Shown here piece by piece: positions 1 through 6,209 of a stretch of DNA of 7,880 nt; position 1 is the first letter of the stretch; each line of letters opens with the position of its first letter. The stretch spans positions 1-7,880 of the forward strand of contig JAQXEB010000308.1 in assembly GCA_029251065.1 (NCBI GenBank), in the 5' to 3' direction. Below the pieces are notes generated by a model. It ran no database searches, was not told where the DNA came from, and saw nothing but the letters and a program-made list of their open reading frames with translations. The stretch comes from Luminiphilus sp. GTDB lineage: Bacteria; Pseudomonadota; Gammaproteobacteria; Pseudomonadales; Halieaceae. A program made the translations under genes and the position numbers.

Positions 1-450
1 GAAAATATGCCGGGTTCGCGTCGAGAAGTTCAGAACGCGCGCGAAGAGGGCGTGACTTTTCTCTTTAATCGTCAGCCCGTTGGTGTTTTAGACTATTTTG
101 GTGAGGCGATTGGGGTCAAAGTGGTTGAAACACGTCTCGGTGAGCCGGGTGCTGACGGACGGCGTCGTCCCGAACATGTCGCGGGCTCAGAGGCCATTAT
201 CGAAGCTGACGCCATTATTATGGCCTTTGGTTTTCAGCCCAGTCCCACTGAGTGGATGGCAAATATGGACATTGCCTTGAACGACTGGAAGGGCGTCATT
301 GCGCCAGAGCAGCAAGTATTTAAGTTTCAAACATCAAATCCCAAAGTATTCGCCGGTGGTGATATGGTACGAGGGTCTGACCTTGTGGTTACGGCTATAT
401 GGGAAGGTAGGCAAGCCGCCGAAGGTATCTTAGATTACCTCGCGGTTTAA
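1..450 (+). CDS. gltD: Glutamate synthase (NADPH) small subunit, C-terminal part
   Basis: This is the last 149 residues of the GOGAT small subunit; the 5' end lies outside the window and frame 1 is open from the first base. The small subunit passes electrons from NADPH through FAD and iron-sulfur centres to the large subunit GltB, which makes glutamate from glutamine and 2-oxoglutarate. The visible part belongs to the pyridine-nucleotide-disulfide oxidoreductase fold: the MPGSRREVQNAREEGV stretch typical of GltD, then ADAIIMAFGFQPSP, and near the end VFAGGDMVRGSDLVVTAIWEGR, the FAD-contacting GGD motif and helix found in all GltD-type proteins. The stop is TAA at 448-450. hemE follows on the same strand after a 57-bp gap, an order known from Pseudomonas (gltB-gltD-hemE), so gltB is expected just to the left. 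Identification is firm. Confidence 0.93.
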   Translation, partial: ENMPGSRREVQNAREEGVTFLFNRQPVGVLDYFGEAIGVKVVETRLGEPGADGRRRPEHVAGSEAIIEADAIIMAFGFQPSPTEWMANMDIALNDWKGVIAPEQQVFKFQTSNPKVFAGGDMVRGSDLVVTAIWEGRQAAEGILDYLAV

Positions 451-507
451 TTAAAAAAGATCAGATTGAGCTGTACGTAGAAGCAGCCAATGGGGGATCC
501 AGCCGCT

Positions 508-1572
508 ATGGCGCAACTGCAGAACGATAGATTTTTGCGCGCACTCTTGCGCGAGCCTGTGGACCGAACACCGCTTTGGATGATGAGGCAGGCCGGGCGA
601 TATTTGCCAGAGTACCGCGCTACGCGCGCCCAAGCGGGTAGTTTCATGGACCTGTGTACTCAGCCTGAGCTCGCGTGTGAAGTCACCATGCAACCGCTGC
701 GCCGGTATGACATGGACGCCGCCATTCTATTCTCCGATATTTTAACCATTCCAGATGCCATGGGCCTCGGTCTGTACTTCACAGAAGGCGAGGGTCCGCG
801 ATTTGAGCGGCCACTGTCGACAGAGGCCGACATTGCAGCGCTTGAGCCCAATCGGGCGAGAGACGAGTTGAGGTATGTCATGGACGCCGTGGCTTTGATT
901 CGGCGCGAACTCAACGGAAAAGTACCGTTGATTGGTTTTTCAGGCTCGCCGTGGACACTTGCCACGTACATGGTGGAAGGCGGTTCCTCGAAAGATTTTG
1001 CGAAGACCAAGTCACTGGCCTTTAATAATCCGGCGGCAATGCACCAATTGCTCGAAAAATTAGCCGATGCTGTTGCCGTATATTTAACCACTCAGGTTGA
1101 GCAAGGTGCGCAAGCGCTTCAGATTTTTGATACCTGGGGCGGAGCTTTAAGTCACAGCGCGTACCAAGAGTTCTCTCTTCGCTACATGCAATCTGTGATT
1201 GAACGACTGCCTCGAGAAGCGGATGGCCGTCGAGTGCCCGTAATCGTCTTTACCAAAGGCGGTGGCCAATGGCTCGAGCGGATTGCAGAGTGTGGCGCGG
1301 ATGCGGTTGGACTTGATTGGACGACCGACATCGGTACGGCTCGCGCTCGCATTGGCGACCGCGTTGCGCTGCAGGGCAATATGGATCCGACAATGCTCAA
1401 TGCGACACCTGAACGAATTCGAGAGGAGGTCGCTACGATCCTTCAAGGTTACGGGTCGGGCACCGGACACGTGTTTAACCTAGGGCACGGCGTCACGCCT
1501 GGCATTGACCCTGAGTGCGTTGCGGCCATGGTCGATGCAGTGATCGAGTTATCGCCCGCTTACCATTCGTAG
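508..1572 (+). CDS. hemE: Uroporphyrinogen decarboxylase
   Basis: HemE removes the four acetate carboxyl groups of uroporphyrinogen III to give coproporphyrinogen III in cytoplasmic heme synthesis. All key positions are present when numbered from the ATG at 508: the RQAGRYLPEY signature (R27, R31), catalytic Asp77 in ILFSDIL, Tyr154 in GSPWTLATYMVEG, and His327 in FNLGHG. An in-frame ATG also occurs at 490, adding six residues. I prefer 508 because the protein then begins MAQLQNDRFLRALL, aligning with the E. coli start, and is exactly 354 residues like the E. coli enzyme. Neither start has a clean Shine-Dalgarno; the G-run at 491-495 is the only candidate for 508. It probably shares the gltD transcript. 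Its last 13 bases, including the stop, overlap the end of the opposing cysE, so no terminator fits between them. Confidence 0.96.
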   Translation: MAQLQNDRFLRALLREPVDRTPLWMMRQAGRYLPEYRATRAQAGSFMDLCTQPELACEVTMQPLRRYDMDAAILFSDILTIPDAMGLGLYFTEGEGPRFERPLSTEADIAALEPNRARDELRYVMDAVALIRRELNGKVPLIGFSGSPWTLATYMVEGGSSKDFAKTKSLAFNNPAAMHQLLEKLADAVAVYLTTQVEQGAQALQIFDTWGGALSHSAYQEFSLRYMQSVIERLPREADGRRVPVIVFTKGGGQWLERIAECGADAVGLDWTTDIGTARARIGDRVALQGNMDPTMLNATPERIREEVATILQGYGSGTGHVFNLGHGVTPGIDPECVAAMVDAVIELSPAYHS

Positions 1573-2384
1573 TCGGGTATTTCATGATTCATGTTGAGTG
1601 CTGGGAGCTCTGAGTCGGGAGTTCCGACGATCTTGGCAGGCACGCCTGCGACGGTCGTGTGTGGCGGAACATCTTTGAGAACCACGCTACCCGCGCCAAT
1701 TTTTGCCCCCTCGCCGACCACGATATTACCTAAGATCTTTGCGCCTGCGCTTATTAAAACACCGTCACCAATTTTAGGGTGGCGGTCGCCGTGTTCTTTA
1801 CCGGTCCCGCCAAGGGTCACGCTTTGGAGAATCGAGACTTGATTGCCGACGACAGCAGTCTCTCCGACCACTAAACCGGTCGCGTGATCTAGCATAATAC
1901 CGACGCCAAAGCGTGCGGCTGGATGAATATCGACGCCAAACTTCATCGAGGCCCTACTCTGCATCAGCAGCGCCAGGGATCGTCGGTTCTGACTCCAAAG
2001 CCAGTTGGCCACCCGGTGTAATTGAAGGGCATGGAACCCTTTGAAATAAAGTAATGGAAGGTGGAGCGACTCACAGGCCGAGTCACGATCAAAAACGGCA
2101 GTTAAGTCGGTGCGCATGGCGGCCCGGATATCATCGCGCGTCGCAAACGCGTCCGATATGACGTGACACAAGACACGTGCAGGGACGCTAGCGCAATCGA
2201 TTTGCTGTCCAAGGTGTGAACTGAGGGCGCTTTCCAAACTGGAGTGATTGAGTATTGTCACGGTCAAAAAGTCTGTGAGCATCGGCTCTATTGTTATCAG
2301 CTCCCGAACTTCCTCACAGATTTGCAGCCAGAGCGGATCGCTGGCGTGTTCGCTGTTCGTCCTTGGAAGCACTTGTAGGCTCAT
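1560..2384 (-). CDS. cysE: Serine O-acetyltransferase
   Basis: CysE acetylates L-serine with acetyl-CoA to O-acetylserine, the committed step of cysteine synthesis. The 274-residue protein has the E. coli layout (273 aa): an alpha-helical N-terminal domain to about residue 140, then a left-handed beta-helix of hexapeptide repeats. The catalytic segment is nearly identical to E. coli, with VDIHPAARFG (Asp152) and GIMLDHATGLVVGE (Asp166-His167), followed by SILQSVTLGGTGK and the KILGNIVVGEGAKIGAGSVV coils and the PPHTTVAGVPAKIVG end. I chose the ATG at 2384 because GAGG at 2393-2390 lies five bases upstream; a GTG at 2390 overlaps that site and adds two residues. The C-terminus ends in DYEW rather than the isoleucine E. 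coli CysE uses to dock into CysK. It lies 46 bp downstream of the TrmB-like gene and may be cotranscribed. Its 3' end overlaps hemE by 13 bp. Confidence 0.96.
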   Translation of the reverse strand: MSLQVLPRTNSEHASDPLWLQICEEVRELITIEPMLTDFLTVTILNHSSLESALSSHLGQQIDCASVPARVLCHVISDAFATRDDIRAAMRTDLTAVFDRDSACESLHLPLLYFKGFHALQLHRVANWLWSQNRRSLALLMQSRASMKFGVDIHPAARFGVGIMLDHATGLVVGETAVVGNQVSILQSVTLGGTGKEHGDRHPKIGDGVLISAGAKILGNIVVGEGAKIGAGSVVLKDVPPHTTVAGVPAKIVGTPDSELPALNMNHEIPDYEW

Positions 2385-2389
2385 TTTCA

Positions 2390-2393
2390 CCTC
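2390..2393 (-). promoter_or_regulatory. Ribosome binding site of cysE
   Basis: The minus strand reads GAGG here, five bases before the ATG at 2384-2382. It decides the cysE start, because the alternative GTG codon at 2390-2388 overlaps this site and would have no upstream Shine-Dalgarno of its own. Confidence 0.7.
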
Positions 2394-2417
2394 ATTTTTT
2401 TTGAACAGTTATTGATC

Positions 2418-2439
2418 GATCACTGACATCTTAGTGATC
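2418..2439. repeat. Short inverted repeat between the TrmB-like gene and cysE
   Basis: GATCACT (2418-2424) and AGTGATC (2433-2439) form perfect 7-bp arms around an 8-bp loop. It spans the stop codon of the TrmB-like gene and lies 34 bp upstream of the cysE start. No T-tract follows on either strand, so it is not a standard intrinsic terminator. It could be an mRNA hairpin separating the two genes, a protein site, or chance. Confidence 0.3.
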
Positions 2440-3093
2440 TGACGCGTGTGCTGTACAGCGCCATAGACCTTGACGATCCAGTGCATATTTTCGCTCGAAG
2501 AGCGTCAAAGGGTCTGTGACACTCAGCGCAGTCATCTCCACTTGCAGTCCGAGCAGTTTAGACGCTTTTGCAAACTCGTCGATATAGATTTTCCAGTTGC
2601 TCCTGACCTCAATGACACCTCCTAAGGCCTTGAGCAAGGGAAATGATGGGTGCCCGTGAATTCGTCTCTTGAGATGTCCTTTCTTGGGCCACGGATTGGG
2701 GTAAAGCAAGTAATGCTTTTGACAGATCATTTGGGCTTGAACCAATTCAGCCCACACGTGCTCGCAGGTTGCTTGAAAGAGGTGGTAATTTTGGTGTGGC
2801 ACTGGAAGATGTTTTGACAGTCGGTCGGACGATTTATCAATGCCGATTACCAATGCGTCGGGATGATCGGCCGCTATCTTTGCCGTACTCATTCCTGTCC
2901 CACAAAACGAGTCCAGAATCAGGGGTCCCCCGTGGTGGTTGAGTAGCGATAGAATCTCTTTAGAGACAGACCTAGAGTGTTCAGGAATAGGTTCACGCCA
3001 CGATGTGGCGAGGTGTTTTTGCACAAGCCCCTCGAGATCGTCGTGAATCTCTTTTTGGTTCGACTGAACACTTGTTTTTATGGCTTGTTCCAT
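2431..3093 (-). CDS. TrmB-family (tRNA m7G methyltransferase-like) SAM-dependent methyltransferase
   Basis: This 220-residue protein belongs to the class I SAM-dependent methyltransferases of the TrmB family, whose founding member makes 7-methylguanosine at position 46 of tRNA. Visible features are the SAM-binding motif I ILDSFCGTGMST (59-70), the acidic end of strand 2 VIGIDKS (82-88), the family block YPNPWPKKGHLKRR (131-144), RSNWKIYIDEF (164-174) and the terminal TLFERKYALDRQGLW (197-211). Canonical TrmB reads DPWPKK or DPWHK; here the aspartate, which is thought to be catalytic, is Asn133. The protein is slightly shorter than E. coli TrmB (239 aa). I infer a divergent paralogue, possibly with another substrate, rather than the main TrmB, so I give no symbol. 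The ATG at 3093 has only a weak upstream purine run. It is divergent from the acyltransferase (58 bp) and upstream of cysE. Confidence 0.82.
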   Translation of the reverse strand: MEQAIKTSVQSNQKEIHDDLEGLVQKHLATSWREPIPEHSRSVSKEILSLLNHHGGPLILDSFCGTGMSTAKIAADHPDALVIGIDKSSDRLSKHLPVPHQNYHLFQATCEHVWAELVQAQMICQKHYLLYPNPWPKKGHLKRRIHGHPSFPLLKALGGVIEVRSNWKIYIDEFAKASKLLGLQVEMTALSVTDPLTLFERKYALDRQGLWRCTAHASDH

Positions 3094-3151
3094 TCGCTTT
3101 CGGACCTAGGTGTTACGATTATGAGCAACTTGGTTATGGGTAATGGTTTCA

Positions 3152-3880
3152 ATGCGACGTGACTTTAGACCGTTTTGGGTGAAGCAGGTCTACCTAAAAT
3201 TTCGATCCTTATGGGTGTGGTGGTTTCTTGCACCCCGCTGCGAATTATTGGGAGAGCACGCCACAATTATGTCCCCGTGGTTCGTCATCATATCAGGCCC
3301 GAATATTCGCATAGGACACTCTTTTACTGCGATTGGCGAAATACATCACCCCGTGCAAATCGGCGTTTGGGGCAGGAACTTTGGCGAGGGGCGAGTAGAG
3401 CTGGGTAGCGCCTGTTTAATGAGCCCCGGCGCGCGTATTTCAGCGAGTGACGAGGTGGTGCTTGGCAACGGTTGTATGATGGCGCATGGATCTTACATTA
3501 CCGACTCTGACTGGCATGGGCTCTACGACCGGGTTAATCGAGATGCGGTCGCTAAGCCCGTGCGTCTTGGCGACAATGTCTGGCTTGGTGATCGATCCAC
3601 GGTCTTGAAAGGTGTGACCATTGGCGAGAACAGTATTGTGGCTGCCAGTTCAGTGGTGACGAAAGATGTCCCGGCTAACGTCATTGTGGCTGGAAATCCG
3701 GCCGTGGTTGTCCGTCAGTTAGATGCTGATGAGCCTCGTTATACCCGTGAAGATATGTTTCGCGACCCCAGCGAGACTCAGGCTTACTTCAGGTCGCTTG
3801 ATCAATCCCTGCTTGCGAAAAATTCGTTTTGGCGTTGGTGTCTGTACGCCCTATTTCCTCGCTCAAGACCGGAGCAGTAA
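3152..3880 (+). CDS. Hexapeptide-repeat acyltransferase (maltose/galactoside O-acetyltransferase-like)
   Basis: A 242-residue left-handed beta-helix acyltransferase; such enzymes move acetyl or acyl groups from CoA to sugars or envelope molecules. Counting from an upstream ATG at 3143, hexapeptide coils run from about residue 54 (IRIGHS) to 190: VELGSACLMSPGARIS, VVLGNGCMMAHGSYITD, VRLGDNVWLGD, VTIGENSIVAASSVVTKDVP, then the closing IVAGNPAVVVRQLD. His125 in DSDWHGLYD is the likely catalytic histidine. A basic, tryptophan-rich N-terminus (RRDFRPFWVKQ...WVWWFL) may sit at the membrane surface; the C-terminus has a second aromatic patch (FWRWCLYALF). I prefer the ATG at 3152 because, as I recall, relatives begin MRRDFRPYW; 3143 adds three residues. 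Neither has a strong ribosome binding site. The acyl acceptor cannot be read from sequence. The last 79 bp overlap comF tail to tail. Confidence 0.85.
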   Translation: MRRDFRPFWVKQVYLKFRSLWVWWFLAPRCELLGEHATIMSPWFVIISGPNIRIGHSFTAIGEIHHPVQIGVWGRNFGEGRVELGSACLMSPGARISASDEVVLGNGCMMAHGSYITDSDWHGLYDRVNRDAVAKPVRLGDNVWLGDRSTVLKGVTIGENSIVAASSVVTKDVPANVIVAGNPAVVVRQLDADEPRYTREDMFRDPSETQAYFRSLDQSLLAKNSFWRWCLYALFPRSRPEQ

Positions 3881-4668
3881 AGTGGTGCTCTGGCGGCCGT
3901 TGCGATTGTAAGTGCGTCCACTGTCGCCGCACCGGCCAGCGTCAGGGCAGCGGCGGCAGCAGAGAGTGTTGTTCCGGTGGTCACAACGTCGTCAATCAAT
4001 AAAATCCGCTGCTTATTTAGGCGACGAAGCACCCGGAAGTGTGCTTTGTCGATATGTCGCTCTCGTCGACTTTTTAGGTGCTGATAGGGCAGCGCTTTTC
4101 GATGCTGAAGAAGCAGGGTGGGTGGTGCTGTCACACCTTCTCGTGCCAGTGCATTTGTCAGTAGCCATGTGTGGTCGAACCCTCTCGTAAGACGCCGGCG
4201 CCAATGTGTTGGAATCGGCGCCACGACATCATAGCTTTGTGTCTGGTCTGCTAACGACGCACCGATCCAGCGGGCAATAATGGGGGTGAGTTCGAGCATT
4301 CCTTTGTACTTCCAGCGAGTGATTAAGTCTGGCACTTTTCCCGCATAGTTAAAGGCGCTCTGAAGACGCCCAACGTCTGGAATAAAAGGGGTGTCCCGGG
4401 ATTGATGTTGTGTCCGTGGTAAACCATCTGCCGAGCGGGGTACCAGTGAAGCTCTCGTAGAAATTGCGTCGCTACTTGATGGTGTTCGACGATGGTGGCA
4501 CTCAAGCGAGGCAATGCATCCGTCACAAAGTCGGTTGGGTGACAAGTGGACCGTATCGCAAAGAGCGCAGCGAGGAACGAGCAGGCTTGTTATGACCTGG
4601 TATGCAGGGTGATGAGACGCAAGCCGATCGCATTCACTGTCAATTAAGCTTTTGATTCTGCTCGCCAT
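3802..4668 (-). CDS. comF: ComF-family phosphoribosyltransferase-like protein
   Basis: ComF proteins (GntX in E. coli) have an N-terminal zinc finger and a type I phosphoribosyltransferase fold; they are linked to DNA uptake, and Gammaproteobacteria commonly carry one copy. Visible here are the zinc-binding pairs C34-x2-C37 and C48-x2-C51, the YDVVAPIPTHWRRRLTRGFDH region typical of the family, and the PRPP-binding loop RILLIDDVVTTGTTL at 221-235. At 288 residues it is longer than GntX (227). The surplus consists of about 25 residues before the zinc finger, a Ser/Arg-rich linker around 60-90, and a charged tail of about 28 residues after the usual end of the domain. That tail is encoded inside the opposing acyltransferase gene. 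The ATG at 4668 has no clear Shine-Dalgarno, so a later start is possible. No competence genes are adjacent. Confidence 0.88.
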   Translation of the reverse strand: MASRIKSLIDSECDRLASHHPAYQVITSLLVPRCALCDTVHLSPNRLCDGCIASLECHHRRTPSSSDAISTRASLVPRSADGLPRTQHQSRDTPFIPDVGRLQSAFNYAGKVPDLITRWKYKGMLELTPIIARWIGASLADQTQSYDVVAPIPTHWRRRLTRGFDHTWLLTNALAREGVTAPPTLLLQHRKALPYQHLKSRRERHIDKAHFRVLRRLNKQRILLIDDVVTTGTTLSAAAAALTLAGAATVDALTIATAARAPLYCSGLERGNRAYRHQRQNEFFASRD

Positions 4669-4782
4669 GTCAGTAAGCTTAAATAGCGGCCGTCGTTACG
4701 AAGACATCAATTTTGGTCCTCGATCGAAAGGGATCCACTAAAATCAGCAAAGCACGACGAAGTGCTAGATCAGAGAGTGACT

Positions 4783-4998
4783 ATGGGCAGTAACAATGAG
4801 CACCCCGAAGGTAATGACGATTCCCCCGTGCTGTCGGAAGAAGATCAGGCGCGAGTAGACTATGTCGTGAGGACGGGCGTTAACTCGACCGATAAAAGGC
4901 CCTTCAGACCCATACTGCTGCTCGTTTTACTGGTCTTGGTGGTGACAGGCTTTTCGCTTCTAAGCCAAGTTCTGGCGCGGTGGGCGGGCGTATATTAG
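4783..4998 (+). CDS. DUF3094 family small membrane protein
   Basis: A 71-residue protein matching what I recall of DUF3094, a family of short gammaproteobacterial proteins of unknown function. The signature is visible: LSEEDQARVDYVVRTGVN (18-35), a basic KRPFRP stretch (38-43) and one transmembrane helix at about 44-66, with most of the protein predicted on the cytoplasmic side. I chose the ATG at 4783 because GAGAG at 4773-4777 lies five bases upstream; a GTG at 4762 in frame adds seven residues without a better ribosome binding site. It stands alone: comF diverges 114 bp upstream, and the next gene converges after only 18 bp. No operon partner gives a hint to its role. Family assignment is from memory of the motif, not a search. 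Confidence 0.82.
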   Translation: MGSNNEHPEGNDDSPVLSEEDQARVDYVVRTGVNSTDKRPFRPILLLVLLVLVVTGFSLLSQVLARWAGVY

Positions 4999-5016
4999 AC
5001 CGTGTCACCGAGCGCG

Positions 5017-5538
5017 TTAGAGACGATACAGATTTCGTTGATAGATCCGCTCTTCGATGATCAGTCCCAGCATCAGCAGTAGAATCACGGATTGAATGAT
5101 CGTATAGGTGGTGAGACTGAACGTCTCACCGTCGGGTAGGCTTCTGATAAGACGCAGCGTACCGCTAATGTGAAAATAGAGTTGCACCCAAAAAATACCA
5201 ATGAACATGTGGTCAATGTGTCGATCAAAGTTTATTGCAATGGTCCCTGCTGCGATCATCAGGAAGCCAATGAGGAATCGCAACTGATGCAATTGGTAGT
5301 CTGCGTCGAGATTCGAAAAGCTGGAGGCCATCATCGGGACGAGCGCCCCGCTAAACCACCCCATTACGTAGGATAAGGTGACGACCATGAGGACTAGCCA
5401 GTAAACTCGAAATCGAATCGAACGCTTATAAAGCGTGTTTTTAACACTCTTTAGGTCGAACAGCGGCATGTCTTTGAGCAGTGCATCAATCTCTTCTTTC
5501 GAGGGTGTGGACTCCGCGTTTGAATCGTCTTCTTTCAT
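5017..5538 (-). CDS. Unrecognised four-helix membrane protein (second gene of a pair)
   Basis: I do not recognise this 173-residue protein. It has an acidic, soluble N-terminus (KEDDSNAESTPSKEEIDALLKDMP), a basic linker (KRSIRFR, 38-44), then four predicted transmembrane helices at about 45-70, 86-104, 110-131 and 142-161, and a charged end (EERIYQRNLYRL). The loop between helices 2 and 3, NFDRHIDHMF, carries two histidines and two aspartates close to the membrane and might bind a metal or cofactor; that is speculation. Its ATG overlaps the stop of the upstream gene as ATGA (5538-5535), with AGGAGG just before it, so the two are translationally coupled and probably work together. It converges on the DUF3094 gene with 18 bp between the stops. 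Composition and length favour a real gene. Confidence 0.75.
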   Translation of the reverse strand: MKEDDSNAESTPSKEEIDALLKDMPLFDLKSVKNTLYKRSIRFRVYWLVLMVVTLSYVMGWFSGALVPMMASSFSNLDADYQLHQLRFLIGFLMIAAGTIAINFDRHIDHMFIGIFWVQLYFHISGTLRLIRSLPDGETFSLTTYTIIQSVILLLMLGLIIEERIYQRNLYRL

Positions 5539-5924
5539 GCCTCCTCAAGCTCCCACTGTTTGAACGTCACGTAAGTCACGGCTAGCAAGAAAGCGGGTCG
5601 AGTCGCTTGAACAGCAGTAGCCAACGGATGCTGTGCGACAAACAAAACGTTGTCTAAGACCAAATAGTCCTCAAAGAACATAATCCATGCGACCACGGTC
5701 AATACGGCGAGTGTCAGTCTGAGGGATTGCCCACTTGCTGCGCGCCACGAATAGACACTCAGACCCGTCACTACGATCCATATCCTAATGGTGCTGAGGT
5801 CTTGCGATAGAATGGACGCGCTGGCAGATCGAGGTTCGAATGTCTCACTGGTGAGTACTAGAGTGAACAGCGCAATAACGAGACTGGCGAATACGTAGCA
5901 AACAGCTTGCGCGATCTTTAGCAC
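5535..5924 (-). CDS. Unrecognised four-helix membrane protein (first gene of a pair)
   Basis: A 129-residue hydrophobic protein that I cannot assign to a family. Four predicted transmembrane helices lie at about 5-24, 44-60, 68-84 and 101-121, with a short extramembrane loop at 25-43 and an acidic end (KQWELEEA). Helix 3 ends in FFEDYLVLDN, and helix 4 is interrupted by Arg109-Pro110, which is unusual for a simple anchor. I chose a GTG start at 5924 because a strong GGAGG lies at 5935-5931 with six bases between. An in-frame TTG at 5951 would add nine residues and would place GGAGG inside the gene. It overlaps the next gene by four bases. The upstream region carries a tandem operator-like repeat over a candidate promoter, so the pair appears to be specifically regulated. 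Confidence 0.72.
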   Translation of the reverse strand: MLKIAQAVCYVFASLVIALFTLVLTSETFEPRSASASILSQDLSTIRIWIVVTGLSVYSWRAASGQSLRLTLAVLTVVAWIMFFEDYLVLDNVLFVAQHPLATAVQATRPAFLLAVTYVTFKQWELEEA

Positions 5925-5930
5925 GAACCA

Positions 5931-5935
5931 CCTCC
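5931..5935 (-). promoter_or_regulatory. Strong ribosome binding site of the membrane-protein pair
   Basis: The minus strand reads GGAGG, six bases before the GTG at 5924-5922. It is the best Shine-Dalgarno in the window and decides the start of the first membrane protein in favour of GTG over the TTG at 5951. Confidence 0.65.
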
Positions 5936-5984
5936 GAATTTGCCTGTTCAATACCTCACCAGCTGCCTTACCTTTTCCCAGAAC

Positions 5985-6012
5985 AGCATATGTTCTTGCA
6001 TTAGAATACCAA
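5985..6012 (-). promoter_or_regulatory. Candidate sigma-70 promoter of the membrane-protein pair
   Basis: On the minus strand TTGGTA (6012-6007) and TATGCT (5990-5985) are spaced by 16 bases and resemble -35 and -10 boxes. Transcription would begin near 5978, leaving a leader of about 54 bases before the GTG at 5924. One of the two operator-like repeats covers nearly the whole element. This is a match by eye and other promoters are possible. Confidence 0.35.
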
Positions 6013-6039
6013 AACCATGTGTTCCAGTATTAGAACATC
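5988..6039. promoter_or_regulatory. Tandem operator-like repeat upstream of the membrane-protein pair
   Basis: Two 23-bp copies, 5988-6010 and 6017-6039, match at 17 of 23 positions with a 29-bp pitch. Each is an interrupted palindrome: TGTTC-N8-GAATA at 5991-6008 and TGTTC-N8-GAACA at 6020-6037, the second with perfect 5-bp arms. An extra half-site GAACA at 5981-5985 faces the first copy. The first copy overlaps the candidate promoter and the second lies just upstream of its -35 box, the arrangement expected for a dimeric regulator. The regulator is not identifiable; the motif is not one I can name for this lineage. Confidence 0.5.
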
Positions 6040-6059
6040 AAATAAGTCAAAAGTGACAA

Positions 6060-6209
6060 TTATTTGCCAGCGGTTAGGTGCTCGCGCACATCGTCGCCAC
6101 TGTTTAATTCCTTTCGCCATGGCGCGCCGTGACAGGTCGCTCGATTAGGGCACTGCGCGGTGCAGCCCCTGCATGGGAGGAGAGTCGGCGAGGTTTTTGT
6201 ATCCTTCAT
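6060..6209 (-). CDS. Candidate 49-residue cysteine-rich small protein
   Basis: A short reading frame that looks protein-like: ATG at 6209-6207, TAA at 6062-6060, with an in-frame TAG five codons upstream of the ATG, so the start is bounded. The middle carries C13-x2-C16-x3-C20-P-x4-C26 followed by H27 and PWRK (30-33), an arrangement typical of small zinc-binding or iron-sulfur proteins; the rest is polar and charged. There is no signal peptide or membrane segment. Against it, no good Shine-Dalgarno precedes the ATG (only AGG at distance and GAG very close). It lies between the TerB-like gene and the membrane-protein pair on the same strand, 135 bp before the GTG of the pair. I have no family for it. 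Confidence 0.45.
   Translation of the reverse strand: MKDTKTSPTLLPCRGCTAQCPNRATCHGAPWRKELNSGDDVREHLTAGK

Noticed and set aside
660..1470. Long minus-strand open frames inside hemE
   Set aside because: They are antisense to a complete, highly conserved hemE and encode nothing recognisable.
3121..3162. 13-codon frame (MSNLVMGNGFNAT) overlapping the acyltransferase start, as a leader peptide
   Set aside because: It has no Shine-Dalgarno, and short frames like this are expected by chance; nothing marks it as an attenuator.
3912..4190. 92-residue plus-strand frame inside comF
   Set aside because: It is antisense to the phosphoribosyltransferase domain of comF and low in recognisable structure; it is a shadow of comF.
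5829..5841. GGTTCGAAT resembling a tRNA T-loop
   Set aside because: It lies inside the membrane-protein gene and no acceptor, D or anticodon arms can be built around it.
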